A DNA stretch of 64,000 bases from Ulota crispa (lineage: Eukaryota; Streptophyta; Bryopsida; Orthotrichales; Orthotrichaceae). The notes beneath the pieces are model-generated. The model was not told where the DNA came from. It saw only the letters and a list, made by a program, of their open reading frames with translations, and made no database searches. Below, piece after piece: positions 11,533-24,138 of the stretch; the first letter of the stretch is position 1, and each line of letters begins with the position of its first letter. A program made the translations under genes and the position numbers. The stretch covers positions 15,640,727 through 15,704,726 of the forward strand of contig OY987245.1 in NCBI GenBank assembly GCA_963920765.1, written 5' to 3'.

Positions 11533-11859
11533 CATAACATTCAGTAGCCTGAAGAGAGGCTGCCTTTCCCTCTCTTCAGGTATCATTCACAAACTTCATC
11601 ATGACATGACACGAGAAGAAGACAAAATAAAAAACTAAAAAAATAAAAAAAATAAAAAAAAAGTTTTTTTTAAATTTTAAATTTCTTTTAAAATTTTCTA
11701 ACATGGCTGGCCTCCACATCGACGTATGTGCACTAAACTGAGTCTCTCTTTCATAAACTCTCTAACAAATTCAATCATGTGTCCTCTTAGCTACCGATGG
11801 GTGTGAAATATTCCGCACGCTTCTTTGGGCAGGCATAATGAGCGCTACTGAATGTTATG
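11533..11859. mobile_element. MITE family G, copy 2
   Basis: The ends CATAACATTCAGTAGCCTGA and CGCTACTGAATGTTATG flank an interior nearly the same as the copy at 3089, including the central A/T-rich run (here AAATAAAAAAAATAAAAAAA-like) and CACATCGACGTATGTGCAC. It is flanked by TA on both sides. Confidence 0.9.
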
Positions 11860-12136
11860 TACATACTTGTGAATAACCACTTCCAAAACATTCTTTGGAT
11901 AACCAAAGAAATGTCGTTTGATATTCTTGCCAATGAATATGGACCGGTTTACATCGAAGTATTGCAGAGTACCCTCAACTTCTCCTAAATGTCCTCTAGT
12001 ACTGAAAGCCGCTGAAAAAGGTGAACACTTAGTTGATCCATCGAGGGGAGAATAGCGAGCAGTCAAACATTATCTTCAGAACAGCATTATCAGTCAGTTA
12101 CGATCTACTGAGTACTGAATCATTGAAATTTGTTGT

Positions 12137-12469
12137 TTAAGGTAGAAGGCTCGAAAACCGACCATCTAAGGGCTGAAACTGAATTTTGGAGAGGTATAAC
12201 TTCTTGAAATATTTTTCAGTAAAATTTCCTTGAAAGACAAGAAGAATTGACATCTAACTCAAGTTGTTTCATATTTTTTGGAGTTTTGTAGAATTAGTTA
12301 TGAAATTTTGAAGTGGAAAGGTCATAGGGCTCTAAAATGGTGCACCTCCTCAAATGTACACATTTTGTACATTTTGGAAATCTATGAACAAATACATATA
12401 CAGAAAAAAGAACATTTTGAAGGGTGAGCGATTTTAGAGCCTGGACGGTTTTCGAGCCTTCTACCTTAT
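12137..12469. mobile_element. MITE family A, copy 2
   Basis: The cleanest copy of the family: TAAGGTAGAAGGCTCGAAAA at the left, and CGAGCCTTCTACCTTA at the right as its complement. The interior has TTCTTGAAATATTTTTCAGT. It is intact and not interrupted. Confidence 0.9.
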
Positions 12470-13249
12470 AGCTAACGAGTAAGTTTTAATTCCCAAGTAG
12501 CGTCATTCATTGTGATGGTTTCTGGCATCTCTTACCAAGGATCGACTTAATTACTGCAGTCAAATCGAATACGATTCAATCGGAAGCATTTGAAAAAGAG
12601 ACATGAATGGGGACCAAGGATATACTGGCACGAGCTTTCGCATTCAACCATTGCCGCTTTCATTTAAAAGCGCATGACAATGCAATAATGTCTGTATAGG
12701 GTCCAGATTGTATACTATCAACTGCAGGGTTTTAAAGGACGAGCACAATCTTCAAATCTTAGGGGGGCTTCAAGTAAACAGGAAGAGATTTTTCTCCAGA
12801 ATGAAAATTCAGAAAACTAGTATCTGTAGGATCTCACAAATCGGTGCCAGTTAGCAACGTCCTTGGATTAAGACCTCTTCCTTGCTAGTTAAACCACACT
12901 AAGATTTAACACACGTCAAGTCGTCAACGCTGTTAACGATCGGACAGGTGGCAGAAAACCTGAGATCTACCATACGATCTTCAAGGCAAAATGGCCGGAG
13001 TGGCGGAGTGCTAAGCTTAGAAGTGAAGAAACTCTGGAACCCGAAACTCCAGAACCCTGCAATCCTGCATTCTGTCCCTGCAATCACATTGGAGGATTAG
13101 GTCTGTTCATCCATTGAAGCGGGCACTGTTCGCACAGTCTTTATGGACGGGAAGGAGGATTTCCAGGGAACAAGATGTACTGTCACTACCGCAATCATAT
13201 CTGATTGTATTCTGCATAGTATACCTACCGGATACTGTACGGGAAGAAC
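12470..13249. other. Intergenic, no supported gene
   Basis: The stretch 12900-13240 is less AT-rich and holds a 62-codon frame on the minus strand with no recognisable domain. No repeat family was identified. Confidence 0.4.
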
Positions 13250-13311
13250 TGCACTAAATATTGCATTTAGGTTGCCTTACCAAGTTACAGTAGAAAATTA
13301 TCTCATGGCTC

Positions 13312-13733
13312 ATTAGGGGTAGTCACAGTTGGTCTGAGATTGTGATTTCCGTGAAGATTGAGAAATGGTTGAGTGAATGTAGGAGCCAATGGAAGCATTT
13401 CTTCATGGAAGGAGGTGTGACACCTTTTTTGTGGGTGATGGAGAATGAAGATTGAAGAATGGAGAATGTTTACTTAGAGGAAGGCAACACGGCCACTGAT
13501 TGAAGGAGCAAAAACAGCAAGGGTGAAAAGCAACTCATGAGCAAGTAAATAGTGGACCATGGTAAGAATTCTCTTGCAAATAATCTTCTCAAGCCATTTT
13601 CTCCACACTTGGAGCAGGAGAATTTTTTTCTCCATTTTCACGGAAATGGCCTTGCGCCATTTGCGGATAGCGTGGCATGTCAAATTTCCGTGAAGATTGA
13701 GAAGGGCAAAATGAACTATGACTACCCCTATTG
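13312..13733. mobile_element. MITE family D, copy 1
   Basis: The terminal repeats are TTAGGGGTAGTCACAG and the complement TATGACTACCCCTATT. The interior carries GAAGATTGAGAAATGGTTGA near 13354 and, inverted, CCGTGAAGATTGAGAAG near the right end. Frames of 64-94 codons inside it occur in repeat sequence and are not genes. The same family is split by mitochondrial DNA at 30355-34196. Confidence 0.8.
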
Positions 13734-13776
13734 TTTGACCACGTAGAAGTACATGCAACTCTCTTAATTCTAGCAG

Positions 13777-14555
13777 CTAAGGTAGGAGGCTCTAAAATTG
13801 TTTGGAACACCATATTAGGCAAATTGGAAAAAACAGAGGGACCATTTTATACTCCACTTTAATCTTACATACAATAAATGTAGGCATAGCTATAGCTCAA
13901 AGTTGTAATTTTTTGAAATTCTTGGAGGCATTGAGACTTCACTATTGTACAAGAAAGTGCATGCATATTTTTTTGTAATATGCTAAATTGCACATAATGA
14001 TAGAAATAGTGAAAGTCCTAGAATGTACTATTTTTCCCAATTTACCTAATATGGTGTTTTGGGTTCTAAAAGCGTTCACAATCTAGGAACAACTAACATG
14101 TTCCATCAAAAATCTATTATAGTCATTGATGAGTTAGGTAGGCTTAGCAAGTTACCTAAATAACTAACTTGCTAAGAACGCCATATTTGTTAATTTGGGA
14201 ACTATGTTCAAATTTGGGACTTCTGAAGGTTTAAGGTGAATTGGTGATCACCTTAAACCTAACTTTAGGTTTAAGCAAAGTTTTTTTGGTACACTTGCCC
14301 TCACCTGAAAGGAGGAATTTGAAAGGAGGAATTTGAGAGGGAAAAAATTTTAGTGGCTCAAATTGAATCTGATACCTTCAAATATGATTTAAGGTAACTT
14401 TTTGGGTTTAAAGTGAAGTTCAATTTGGGAATAGCATTTTCCCAATTTAACAAATATGGCGTTTAAGCCTACCTAACTCATCAATGACTAATAGACTTTT
14501 GATGGAACTTGTCAATTATTCCTAGACTGTGAATGCTTTTAGAGCCTCTTACCTT
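13777..14555. mobile_element. MITE family E, copy 1
   Basis: The ends are CTAAGGTAGGAGGCTCTAAA and the complement AGAGCCTCTTACCTTA, with subterminal palindromic words (AACACCATATTAGGCAAATT). The AAGGTAG...GCTC terminus is like those of families A, B and N, but the interior is different. A related interior recurs at 19862-20230. Confidence 0.8.
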
Positions 14556-14704
14556 AATTCGTTTTTCCATACCATCATTGTTGTTGACAGGCCCTTACAG
14601 AAAAAAATTATTGCAATAATTACTGTAGCAGCAAATATTTACATATTGTAACATGTCAAAGAATTAGTGTGGGGCAACCTAAACGCAATACAATATTCAG
14701 TGTA

Positions 14705-17700
14705 GCCCACGCCCAGCTAGTTCAGTATATGTACTACTATTCCGAAGGTGATATACGTATCAAATGCAGTTGGGGATAGTAGAACTTGTTGGCAGAGGAA
14801 GATGAATTTAGCAAAGTATCTCAAAACTTTACACTGAGTCACTTCTTTCAGCAAAAACCATCGTATATTCGTGTCAATTGGCATGTTTGATTGAAATGGC
14901 AAAACCTCAAAGATTGAAGCTTCACACTTTTCTTCATTCTAGTCTTGAACTTGAGATCTATCATCTATGTTATTTTTACACTCTCTCTAATGTCACAACT
15001 TGTGCTTGGAAAGATAGCCGTTTCAATAAACATTTCCGTGTTGTGACCAGTATGATAATAAACTTGAAGATTTGCAGAGCAGGAATTGTGTGGTCTAGTA
15101 AGCCCTTGTGTAAATTCTATATGCTCTGGGATGCCACGAGGACAGAAGGAAATCTTTACTTCCTAGAAGGCATCGAGTACATGGTTATTCACATTCCACA
15201 GTACACAAATCGAAACCACAATATTGAAATGTATACTTATCCACGACAAAAATAAAATTGCAATGTACACCATACAACTACCTGAATAAGGTTTTCCCTA
15301 CGATTCGTACAGATGTCCTCTACCACAGGTTCATGATCCATCTTCCATGTGTACATTTCAGGGCACAAGCTCTCAGGACTCAAAAGCTATTGAAATGCTA
15401 AGCCCCTTCCATTTCAGTCATAAAATTTAATTCTTAAGTGGTACATATTCTATCATGAACAATATATTGCGTTACTTTCTATATAAAAATTTATGCATAG
15501 TAGCTTACTCAAGCATATCACCTTAAACAATGTGTGTCTTAATAATCTCAATATGGGAATAATTCTACGTTGGCTATCAAGAAAAATCCCATATCGATGC
15601 TCACGTTGAAATCTGAAAGGGAGGTTTTAACGATTCATTTCAAACCGACAGACCTCACTGATTCAGTGATTGTGTCTATTTTGGAAGTCCTTTCAAAGTT
15701 CGTTTCCAATACTGAAACGATTGTCAATTTCAAATTTTTTGACAGGTACTGATTTCATAATTTGCTCCAACTGCTGTAACAAACTTTGCTATTGCATTTT
15801 CCAAAACGTTGCTTTATCCCTCCTCCCAATCTAGTAGTATGTAAGGATGTCGAATAGTCTAACTTGTCATGAGGTGCAAAAGAATTCCCTAAAGGTTGAG
15901 AGTTTTGACATGTATGTGCCATAGAACGGCTTTGCTTGACTTGAATATCATTAATTCAACTTCTTGGGCTTGATTTTTTAATGAAAAAATCCATGTGCTG
16001 CACAAACATGTTCAATGGCAAAGAACCATTCTCACTACAGCACGTTCAAGCTTAAGTCACCAGATGCACCGAACTAAACAAGTTGATTCGTCACGAATTG
16101 TCTTCGGAGCTATGGATCGGTAGGACGTACAACTGAGCAGTATCTTGCGCACTACAATCAGTACAATGTATTTGCCAAACACATTGAAGTTTCCTGCAGC
16201 TAGAGATCTGGTTCTTGTATGACAGAAGCATCAAAATATATCAAAATACTTAACAATATTCTGTACTCGGTACATTGTACAATCATCAACATCTAAAGAC
16301 ATAAAGTTCAAATTAATCTATGTACAATTGTACATTGGCACTAGCTAAAAATGAGATGCGCAAGCGTATCTCCTTTCATAAAAAAAGACAGGTAATCTCT
16401 AAATACTGGAATCGTAAAAAAAATTGGCAATTGAACTGGAAATCGCCAATGTAGTGAAAATTCCGTTCGAGAAGACCACCATTCATGAAACAATGTTAAC
16501 GCTCCGCAGCCCGAGATTCCGCGAACAGGGTCTGAACAGCATAATGTTGTCAATGTCATAAACGTGATTAGCCGGGTGATTAGTATGTAAGACTTAGATA
16601 AAAGGAAAACGACCTAGTAAGATTTTAAGTGTGCCCACTTACCCTGGAAACCCTGAGTGCCCCCATAAACAAGCAATGTACAAATACCAATGCACAAAAT
16701 AACACCTCACAGCTGGTTGTGATCCTGAAACCTCAAATTTGTTAAACTAAGGCAGTCCCAGTAAACTTGGCGCATGATGGAATCATCAGCCGTCCCCATT
16801 TCAAGAGCTCGGGGCATTTGCATGTCACAACTTTGGCGCTCTAGGACACGCCATATAAAAAATGAGACTATTCCTGCAGAATCCTACCTCTGAGAAAGCA
16901 CTGCAGGCATTGCAATAGAAACGGACAAAACCAAAAATACTGAACAAAATTGAAGTAAGAAGGTGGAATGAGAATCAGCTTAGCCTGACTAGTGGATTCA
17001 AAATGAGGTATAAACAAGCCTGTACTCGTCCGGAATACGCTCATCTTCACATACAACTTAGATAACCTCCTTCATTTAGCTTACAGCAAAGTCTCCTCGG
17101 TTGCACACAGTTTGGCACGAAACTCTCAAAGTCCACCTAGCCTCTCGCCTTGGCAGCATTATAATTAGTTATAAGCTCGACGAGTAGTGGCGCAGGTAAT
17201 CAAGAGGAAGAGAGTCTCGTACCAAGCTATGGCTACCAAGGAATCACACTTGCTTCCCAAAAGCAGCTGCAGGATCAAAGAGAGACAGTTGCGTAGCTAG
17301 AATGATGTGGAGATAACTAACTGGTTTAAGCGCAAGAGGTTTTATGCTGCCGACACACGCAATCACCTGAACCAGCACCAAACAGGGTTAAGTTAGAACA
17401 TGAAGCAACTGGTTCTGAGAGACGTTGTTTGATCTGTTATCCTTCCTCTTTATATACACATAATTGATTGCTCTACCCGCCCTGCCCCGACCTCTAGGAC
17501 TCCAGCCACTTGCTGGGCAGGCCACTTGGGGAGTGAGTGACGCGGTCCCGGTCACACTTCCAGGAATTTCTTGCACGGGCGTAAGCAACGTATGTGGCTA
17601 GATTCGATCCCCTGCTAGGCCGCTTATGCACCGGATAATATTATTCCCGTAAATCCTCGAGTATCTTCGAACATTCGTTCACTCGCCTTTTATCTTCATC

Positions 17701-17793
17701 ACGTGAGGCCGGATGCCGCGCTAGCTCCGGCCTCAAGCGGTTGAGCTTGGACATATTATTGCTAACGGAATCGTCGTTCTCCCTTCCGATAGC
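14705..17793. other. Three kilobases without a supported gene
   Basis: The longest frame is 125 codons at 14878-15255 (plus); it has no recognisable domain and no coding-like bias that I can see. A short frame with a plant-like start context (AGCTATGGCTACCAAGG, 17229) closes after 23 codons. The part at 17450-17600 is relatively GC-rich. No terminal inverted repeats were identified, so this may be old single-copy DNA or genes I cannot assemble. Confidence 0.35.
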
Positions 17794-18101
17794 TACACTA
17801 AATAGTGCTTTTAGGTTGCCCCATACTAATTTCTCGACATTCCCCACTATTTAAATACTTATTGTTGTGCTACAGTAACTTTCAGCAATAATAATTATTG
17901 TAGTAAATCATTTTTAAAAGACTTGAGTACCACTAAGCTGTAGAAAGACAACCTAGCAATATTCAAATTGCAAATCAAGTGAAATTTAAATATGTAAAGA
18001 GCTGCATGCATTTCCAAGTGGGCAAGTGGTGGGTCACGAGGTAACTTTCCAAGATAAGGCAACCTAATTGTTGAGGCAACCTAAATGCACTATTTGGTGT
18101 A
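17794..18101. mobile_element. MITE family C, copy 3 (intact)
   Basis: A complete copy of about 308 bp: TACACTAAATAGTGCTTTTA at the left, and AACCTAAATGCACTATTTGG ending GTGTA at the right. Its right terminal bases are shared with the left terminus of the next copy, so the two are fused end to end. Confidence 0.9.
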
Positions 18102-18735
18102 CACTAAATAGTGCATTTAGGTTGCCCCACATTAATTTCTCGACATTCTACACGTTATTTTTATCAAAAATTTACACTTGCAATAAAACAAATTCAAGGG
18201 TTATGGCAACAACAATAAAATTGCGGAAAAATTAAGTAGCAATAGAGGTAGTCACGGTTGTTCTAAGATTGAGATTCCTGTGAAGATTGAGAAATGGTTG
18301 AGTGAATCGAAAGTAGGAGCCAATGGGAGTACTTAGATTCCATGGAAGGAGATCTGACACCCTTTTGGGTGATGGAGAATGGAGATTGAAGAATGGAGAA
18401 TGTTTTATTTAGAGAAAGGGTTAACGTCAGAAAATACATGCAAAAGCGAAGTGACCTGGGGTTAAAGTTCTCATGCAAAAATCTAAAGCACACCTATTTC
18501 TTCACGCTTGGGCACCAAGAATTTATTTTCTCAATCTTCAAAAAATTGTGCTTGTGCGGCTGTGCCAATTGCGGATTGAGAGTCACCTCAGTTTTCCACT
18601 ACTCCTAATCATGTGAAATCCTAACATTTAGAGGGTAGTATGCGCCTCCAAGTGGACAAGCAATGAATCGTGAGGTAACTTTTCATGATAAGGCAACCTA
18701 ATTGTTGAGGCAACCTAAATGCAATATTTAGTGTA
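18100..18735. mobile_element. MITE family C, copy 4, carrying a nested family D
   Basis: The left end ACACTAAATAGTGCATTTAG follows directly on copy 3, and the right end is CCTAAATGCAATATTTAGTG. The sequence at 18241-18609 belongs to family D (GAGGTAGTCACGGTTG, GTGAAGATTGAGAAATGG) and interrupts it. The 71-76 codon frames inside are repeat-borne. Confidence 0.8.
18241..18609. mobile_element. MITE family D, copy 2
   Basis: The left end AATAGAGGTAGTCACGGTTG matches family D well. The interior GGAGATTGAAGAATGGAG is shared with 13430-13470 and 30478-30500. The right end (CACTACTCCTAAT) is degenerate. Confidence 0.65.
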
Positions 18736-20892
18736 GGCACTCTAGGAGAGAGTTCCTTGAGAAGGTTTCAAAAGGGCATGTAGCACTTCTCATCCAATTA
18801 TGGCAAGTGTCAGACTCTAGGAAGGCACTAGTGGAGATGCTCTAATCAACTGCAATAGAGGTAGCCATTGAGATTCAAAACTAGCAATCAAAACATAGCT
18901 ACTTCTTCAAGTTCCCTATGTAAAGGTTTCCTTCCATGTAAGGGGATGAGGGTGAAGCTCACCAATAATTAATTAAATAAGATTTCAGAAAAACTAGAAT
19001 TCCCATTTCACCAATTATTGATGAGATATAGTGAGGTTCACCAGCCAACCCCTCACATGAACAGAGACCATAATTCTCCTCCTCTCGCACAGGAATGCAC
19101 CGGTTTCTCCTCCTCAATGCTCGTCGGTGTCATCCACTGAACCCCAAAATCTCCGTCCATTTTCATAAAATATCATCTTTGCACACGTGAATCACCTCAT
19201 AATTAACTTTCTCACAAAGATTCTTGTAGTGCCATATAATTCGCAATCTGGTAGCTTCTAAAGATCTTCAACTAATCAAAATTCTATCTTATAGAAATTT
19301 GGCCACCTAAAATTTGTCCTCATTGAATATTAAGATTTGTGAGGGTAAAATATCTGCTATTTCTTTTTATCACTACACCAAAAACACCATATCTTGTGGA
19401 TTACAACATTCTGAACAGGTATTATAAATTCTTAACTTTTGCAATTTATTTGAATTGAAGATTACTTCAAAATAACACCAATCTTAAGTAGTTCAGAAGC
19501 ATAGGTATTCAAACTTTTGAGCACCGCAAGCTGTAGGATTCTTGCTTTTGCTTGTCATGGAGATTTGTAACACTGACAAAATCTATGTGAGTCTCAATAA
19601 TTTGTGTATCCATAACAATTCTTCATCTAACTTACAAAATATCAGTATCTGATGACTTTTTCTGTTGTTAGTCTCTTTGATTCAATTAAAAATTCTGCAA
19701 TTTTAGATCCTTTGCTTTCAAAATCCAACTAATTTCTGTGTTGGGGATTTCCACCAGCTTTCTCCAAACATATATAGGTCTAAAATTTGGGAGAACACTA
19801 AATCTTACGCTTGACCTAATAGCACTAATGGCATGTTTGAGGGATCAAAGTTAAAAAGCTAAACTTTTTTAAAAACAAGGAATGCCATATTTTTTAATTT
19901 GGGATGAATTGCCCATTTTGGGAATAAACTAGATTTAAGGTGATCACCTTAAACTAAGCTCTAGGTTTTAACAATGTTTTTTTTTGTACACGTGCCCTCA
20001 CCTAAGAGGAGGAATTTGTGAGGGGCAAAATCTCAATGGCTCATACTGAATCTGATACCTTCAAATTTGGCGTTTAAACGGTTTATGGGAAAACGCTAGG
20101 ATTAAGGTGAAGTACAACTTGGGAATTCGGTTTTTGTCAATTTAATGAATATAATACGATATTCATTAATTTGGGAAATGGCAATTCCCAATTTGAATGT
20201 TTCCTTAATCTAAAACTCTCATCTTAATCTTGTTTGGCACACTTGTGAGAAAACAAATGATACTTTACAGATACTGTATAGATGACAAATGTCTAGATCT
20301 GAATTAGTCATGAAGAAGTGGAAATAAAATGAGCGTGGCATGAAATGAAAATGTGGCCAGAAGTCCCAAAATGTGCTGGAATTCCCAAATTAATGAATAT
20401 CGTGTTACATGATGTTAAGGGTAAAAATGAGAATCTATCTCTATTTGAGAATTGGTTAACTTTGTCCTCTTCTAAGGTTCTTAGACGAAGCCAAGGTTTT
20501 CAAATTCAAATACAAATTCAAAACTTCCAAATTCAATTTCTTGATGCTAAATTTCTAAAGCCTTGCATTCACCGTGGCCCCACACATACTGTTAGACCAA
20601 TTAAGTTTATGGTGAGATTTAGTGTTCTCTTGAATTTGCCCACGAAGGCTCGTTGGCACAATGTAATATGGCTCTAAAGGCCAACATCCATGGGCAATTG
20701 GAATCATAAAAGCCAAGAAGCAACAAACAAATTACAAAACCTAGCATGGAAGTATGTTGGAAAGCACTAAAATTGGAAATGCGTTCTAGCAAGTTTCTAG
20801 CAAGAAGCACAAAAAATTTGGAGGTCTTAATTTTGCAAAATTGGAAAATGCCAATCATTGTGATTAACTTTTAGTGCTCATAGAAGTTGGTT
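18736..20892. other. Repeat-rich intergenic DNA
   Basis: No gene is seen. At 19862-20230 the sequence resembles the interior of family E (GGTGATCACCTTAAAC, CACGTGCCCTCACCTAAG, TCTGATACCTTCAAAT) but without clear termini, so it looks like an old relic. A 110-codon frame at 20345 starts beside it and contains short CAAATTCAAAT-type repeats; I do not consider it a gene. Confidence 0.45.
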
Positions 20893-21122
20893 CTAACCTC
20901 TGAAGGGCCCTTGGGTTCTGGAGCTACGGTACCAAATACGGTCAACCAATATTCAGAAGTTTGAATCAGTTGGGAATTAAGTGTTACAACCATACATATT
21001 GAAGGGTTGTATGATGGTGGGTGCATAAAAAATTTTGGGAAGCCCTCAGAGCAGCTAAAGTACATTTGTACATATGGCCATACATACAGCTCCAAAGGGC
21101 TTTTGTGACGTTCAGGGGTTAA
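20893..21122. mobile_element. MITE family H, copy 2
   Basis: TAACCTCTGAAGGGCCCTTG at the left and GACGTTCAGGGGTTAAG at the right; the interior ATATTCAGAAGTTTGAATCA is as in 6378-6621. About 230 bp. Confidence 0.85.
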
Positions 21123-21252
21123 GCCTCTCAAATGCAAATTACAACTTGCCACAATGACAAAACTTGGCTGCAGGTGAGAGGAGGGAACTTACGCATGTGG
21201 AGCGGCGTCACTTCAAGTTGACAAATTCATTGAGCTTGGAACGTCACTTTTA

Positions 21253-22012
21253 TTAATCCCTAAGCCCCCAGGCCATTTTCACCAAAATCAGTGTTTTGGG
21301 ATACCTACAACTTTGATGCATTGCATCTTTGTTAATCAAATGATCCATAAAATATGACCATTGAAAATAGTGGAACATCTACTTAGAAAATGGCTAGCAA
21401 ATTTTGGGAACAATTGATCATGGGAGATGGGAGATTATAACATTTGATCAAACAACATGTGATGAAAAAACCTCATTTGGTAGGCAATTGCTATTTGATG
21501 ATTTTTACAAAATTCTATAAGCCCTTGATTCATCTTAAAATTTGTGAGCAACAATATTAGATGTGAATGCACACACTTGTAAATTATTAAAAATTGCACT
21601 TCTTTTTGTGTTAAGTTTTAGGGCTTCAAAAGGCTATTGCATGGAAAACAATGACCGGTACAATTGGTGACGGTTGCCATAATAAGGGTTTAGAACATGC
21701 TTGAACCCTTGCCAAAAAAATTCTTGTTACCACAAAGCACACCTAAGGAAGCTTGCAAGGGATATTGACCAGTTGAAGCATGTAAAACGCTCCTTGCCAC
21801 CATGCCCCGTATGGTGTTTCACCCAATCAAATCTCTTGCAGCACTTGTACAACATTTGGCTTCCCTTGCCATTACTCCTTTGGCATGGACAACTTGAATG
21901 CCTTCATGATTGTAGTTTATAACAAGATCAAAAAAGTAGATCCAAAGTGCCTCAAACAAGCCTTTGAAATCATGAGCAACAGGATCTTGTTGATGGAGCG
22001 TTCAAGGGTTAA
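21253..22012. mobile_element. Element family P, copy 1
   Basis: An element of about 760 bp with ends TTAATCCCTAAGCCCCCAGG and GAGCGTTCAAGGGTTAAG. An inverted, closely related copy lies at 37623-38374 (shared words CCTTGCCATTACTCC, GACAACTTGAATGCCTTC, both complemented there). It has no transposase-like frame. Confidence 0.8.
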
Positions 22013-22152
22013 GTTTATGATATTCATGCACAAATGAATATAGTAGTGGTATATGTTGCTCAAGGGTTCTAATTTCAGTTCATAATCTATAGTATAGATT
22101 TTGGATTTATGGGTTTTGGTAGGGTTCTTTTTGACAAATTTTTACCTAAATC

Positions 22153-22588
22153 TTGGAGAAATTACAAATAGGGGCATGAAAACGTAAAATATTACAGACA
22201 AGGGCACAATTTCAAAATAATTACAAATAGGGGCACAAGTTTCAAAAAAAATTGAAATTTTTGTAAAAATGTTTTGGTTTGGACATTGGTTGATTTAGAT
22301 ACATCACATTAAATGTTAGTTAAGTTCCAAAAATTCAAAAGTTTCCAAAAATCTTCATCCCCTTTACTAAAATTTCTTTTTTAGGCTTGATTTGGAAAGA
22401 CTTTTACATTTTTTGGAAATTAGCAAACATTTAATGAGATGTGTCTAAATCAACCAATGTTCAAACCAAAAGAAAATTATAAAAATGTATAATTTTTTTG
22501 AATTGTGCCCCTATTTGTAATTGTTTTGAAACTGAGCCCCTATTTGTAATATTTTACATTTTCATGCCCCTATTTGTAACTTCCCCCT
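22153..22588. mobile_element. Long-TIR MITE family I, copy 1
   Basis: The arms of about 130 bp are inverted copies: GAAATTACAAATAGGGGCAT at the left against GCCCCTATTTGTAACTTCC at the right. The block ACAAATAGGGGCA repeats two to three times in each arm. The partner copy is at 51061-51490. Confidence 0.9.
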
Positions 22589-23094
22589 AAATCTTACTTC
22601 AAGCCAACATTGGCTACCATTACAGTTTGAAAATTGGGTGAAAATTTGAGAATTTGTCAAATTCTTCCCTAGCAAACACCAGTTTGCCAAAGTCTAGATG
22701 AATATAATTAATAGTAGTAAATTTTTGGTGGATTAACATGCACACATTGTTTGTTTTACCTACTTTTATCCAAATTTTCCTTACATGTTTTGTATTCTTA
22801 GGTGTAGATCGATTTGCCTTTACTACATTGCATGACACTTATAACCAACAACTCCTAATTCAAGTGGTTAACCTAAGGTTTTGTCAAAAAAGTTATCAAA
22901 AATTTGAGTCCACCAAGATGAAGCTTAAGGTTTGTCCCGCTCGATGGTGGAATTACTTTTGAGCTAATGAGTATAATTATGTATTGTGCTATAGTATTTC
23001 TTGTTTGGCCAATAGTTGTTGATTATAAGTGTCATGCACTATAATACAAAAAATGAAAAGAAACCATGGACTTAGGTAATGACAATTGTCATTC
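22589..23094. other. AT-rich intergenic DNA
   Basis: No gene is seen. Two overlapping 72-74 codon frames on opposite strands have no recognisable domain. The words CAACAACTCCTAATTCAAG near 22847 and CAATAGTTGTTGATTATAAG near 23010 suggest a weak inverted repeat. Confidence 0.4.
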
Positions 23095-23337
23095 TACATT
23101 AAATAGTGCATTTAAGTTACTTTGGCAATTAGGTTGCCTCACTTTGGAAAGTTACCTTGTGATTCATCTTGACCACATGGAGGCGCATGCAACTCTCTTG
23201 ATATTACAAAAGTTATTGTAAAATGTGTAACACCTAATTTTGTCCAAAGTTCCAAATTCTCTTGCCCTACCCTCCTCCCTGGCTTTGGCATTTGTTGATG
23301 AAAATTATTGTAGAATTAGTAAGTGTATGTATATTGT

Positions 23338-23753
23338 AAAGGAAATTGATACATGTACCATCCCTTCTTGACTATTCTACCACACCCTACTATATATAGT
23401 AAATATTTACAATATTAAAAAAGATGTGGACCATGAGAAAAACATTGCTAATTTGAAATTACAACTTGACATAGAAGATGCACTTATTAAATTTTTCAGC
23501 TCTTAATTCCGCTCATAGTATCAATTTAAAAAAATCTAAATTGAATTAAACTTGATTTATATTTTTTAATTGATACTATGAGCATGTCTAAAGCTAAAAA
23601 ATAACATTAAAGTTAAAAATTATTTCTCAAGTTGTATCTTTGAATTAGTGATGTTTTTCAAGTGGTCCACATCTATTTTGATATTGTAAACATTGACCTT
23701 TTATAATAGGGTGTGGTAGAATAGTCAAGGAGTGGTACATGTATCAATTCCCT
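23338..23753. mobile_element. MITE family F, copy 1
   Basis: The ends are GAAATTGATACATGTACCAT and the complement GTGGTACATGTATCAATTCC, followed inwards by TGACTATTCTACCACACCCT and its complement. The interior folds back too (CTTAATTCCGCTCATAGTAT against the complement near 23570). The partner copy is at 52531-52937. Confidence 0.85.
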
Positions 23754-23786
23754 ATTGTAAAATGTAGAGCAATTTGTGTGGGGTAA

Positions 23787-24138
23787 GAGCATGTCTTGTA
23801 GCACTAGAAGGGAAGCACCTACAAAATAGGCTTACAGGAGCTATTTTAGGAAGTAGTGGAGTAGTGAGGAAAATTTCCTTGCAGCCTTGCAGCAAGCTTG
23901 ACCTGCAACCCTGTGGGGACTTTGAGGCAGTATGATTGGCTTAGAGTTCTGTCATGGGCAGGGGCCATAACTAAACCCGAAAGAATGCTAAAATTTGACG
24001 GGAATTTGGGCTTGGCCTACAGGCCTTGCACCTTCATGGGGACTAGTGCTGTAGTGCAGTGCTGTTGGAGAATATCACCGAGACGGCCGTTACGGGTTTG
24101 AGCTCTGGGGCTTGTTTCTAGTGCTGTAGGAGATGCTC
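23787..24138. mobile_element. PIF/Harbinger-like MITE, family O
   Basis: The termini GAGCATGTCTTGTAGCACTA and TAGTGCTGTAGGAGATGCTC are inverted repeats flanked on both sides by TAA. A 3-bp TAA/TTA duplication is characteristic of PIF/Harbinger elements. It sits within the right terminal repeat of family C copy 5, so it is a later insertion. The interior 67-codon frame is not recognised. Confidence 0.75.

Larger units (their letters stand above)
13250..14704. mobile_element. MITE family C, copy 2, split by two nested elements
   Basis: The left end TGCACTAAATATTGCATTTA lies at 13250 and the right end AGTGTGGGGCAACCTAAACG, running to TTCAGTGTA, at about 14669-14704. Family D (13312-13733) and family E (13777-14555) fill the middle. 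The outer pieces have the usual family C organisation, so C is older than D and E here. Confidence 0.8.

Noticed and set aside
14878-15255. 125-codon open frame on the plus strand
   Set aside because: No recognisable domain, low-complexity-free but non-coding-like composition, and no supporting splice or promoter signals; such lengths occur by chance in this much sequence.
8985-17125. Similarity between GGTTGCCACAGCTTGGCACG (8981) and GGTTGCACACAGTTTGGCAC (17098)
   Set aside because: Limited to about 30 bases with no extension; could be chance or a very old repeat.
17229-17300. ATGGCTACCAAGG start context with a 23-codon frame
   Set aside because: Too short, with no in-phase donor leading to a convincing second exon.
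17594-17625. GATTCGATCCC motif resembling a tRNA T arm
   Set aside because: No acceptor, D or anticodon arms could be folded on either strand around it.
20345-20677. 110-codon frame
   Set aside because: It starts beside a family E relic, contains simple CAAATTCAAAT repeats, and has no domain.
22153-22588. Repeated ACAAATAGGGGCA words considered as a CRISPR-like or tandem array
   Set aside because: The copies lie in two inverted arms of a MITE present elsewhere, without regular unique spacers; CRISPR is not expected in a nuclear genome.
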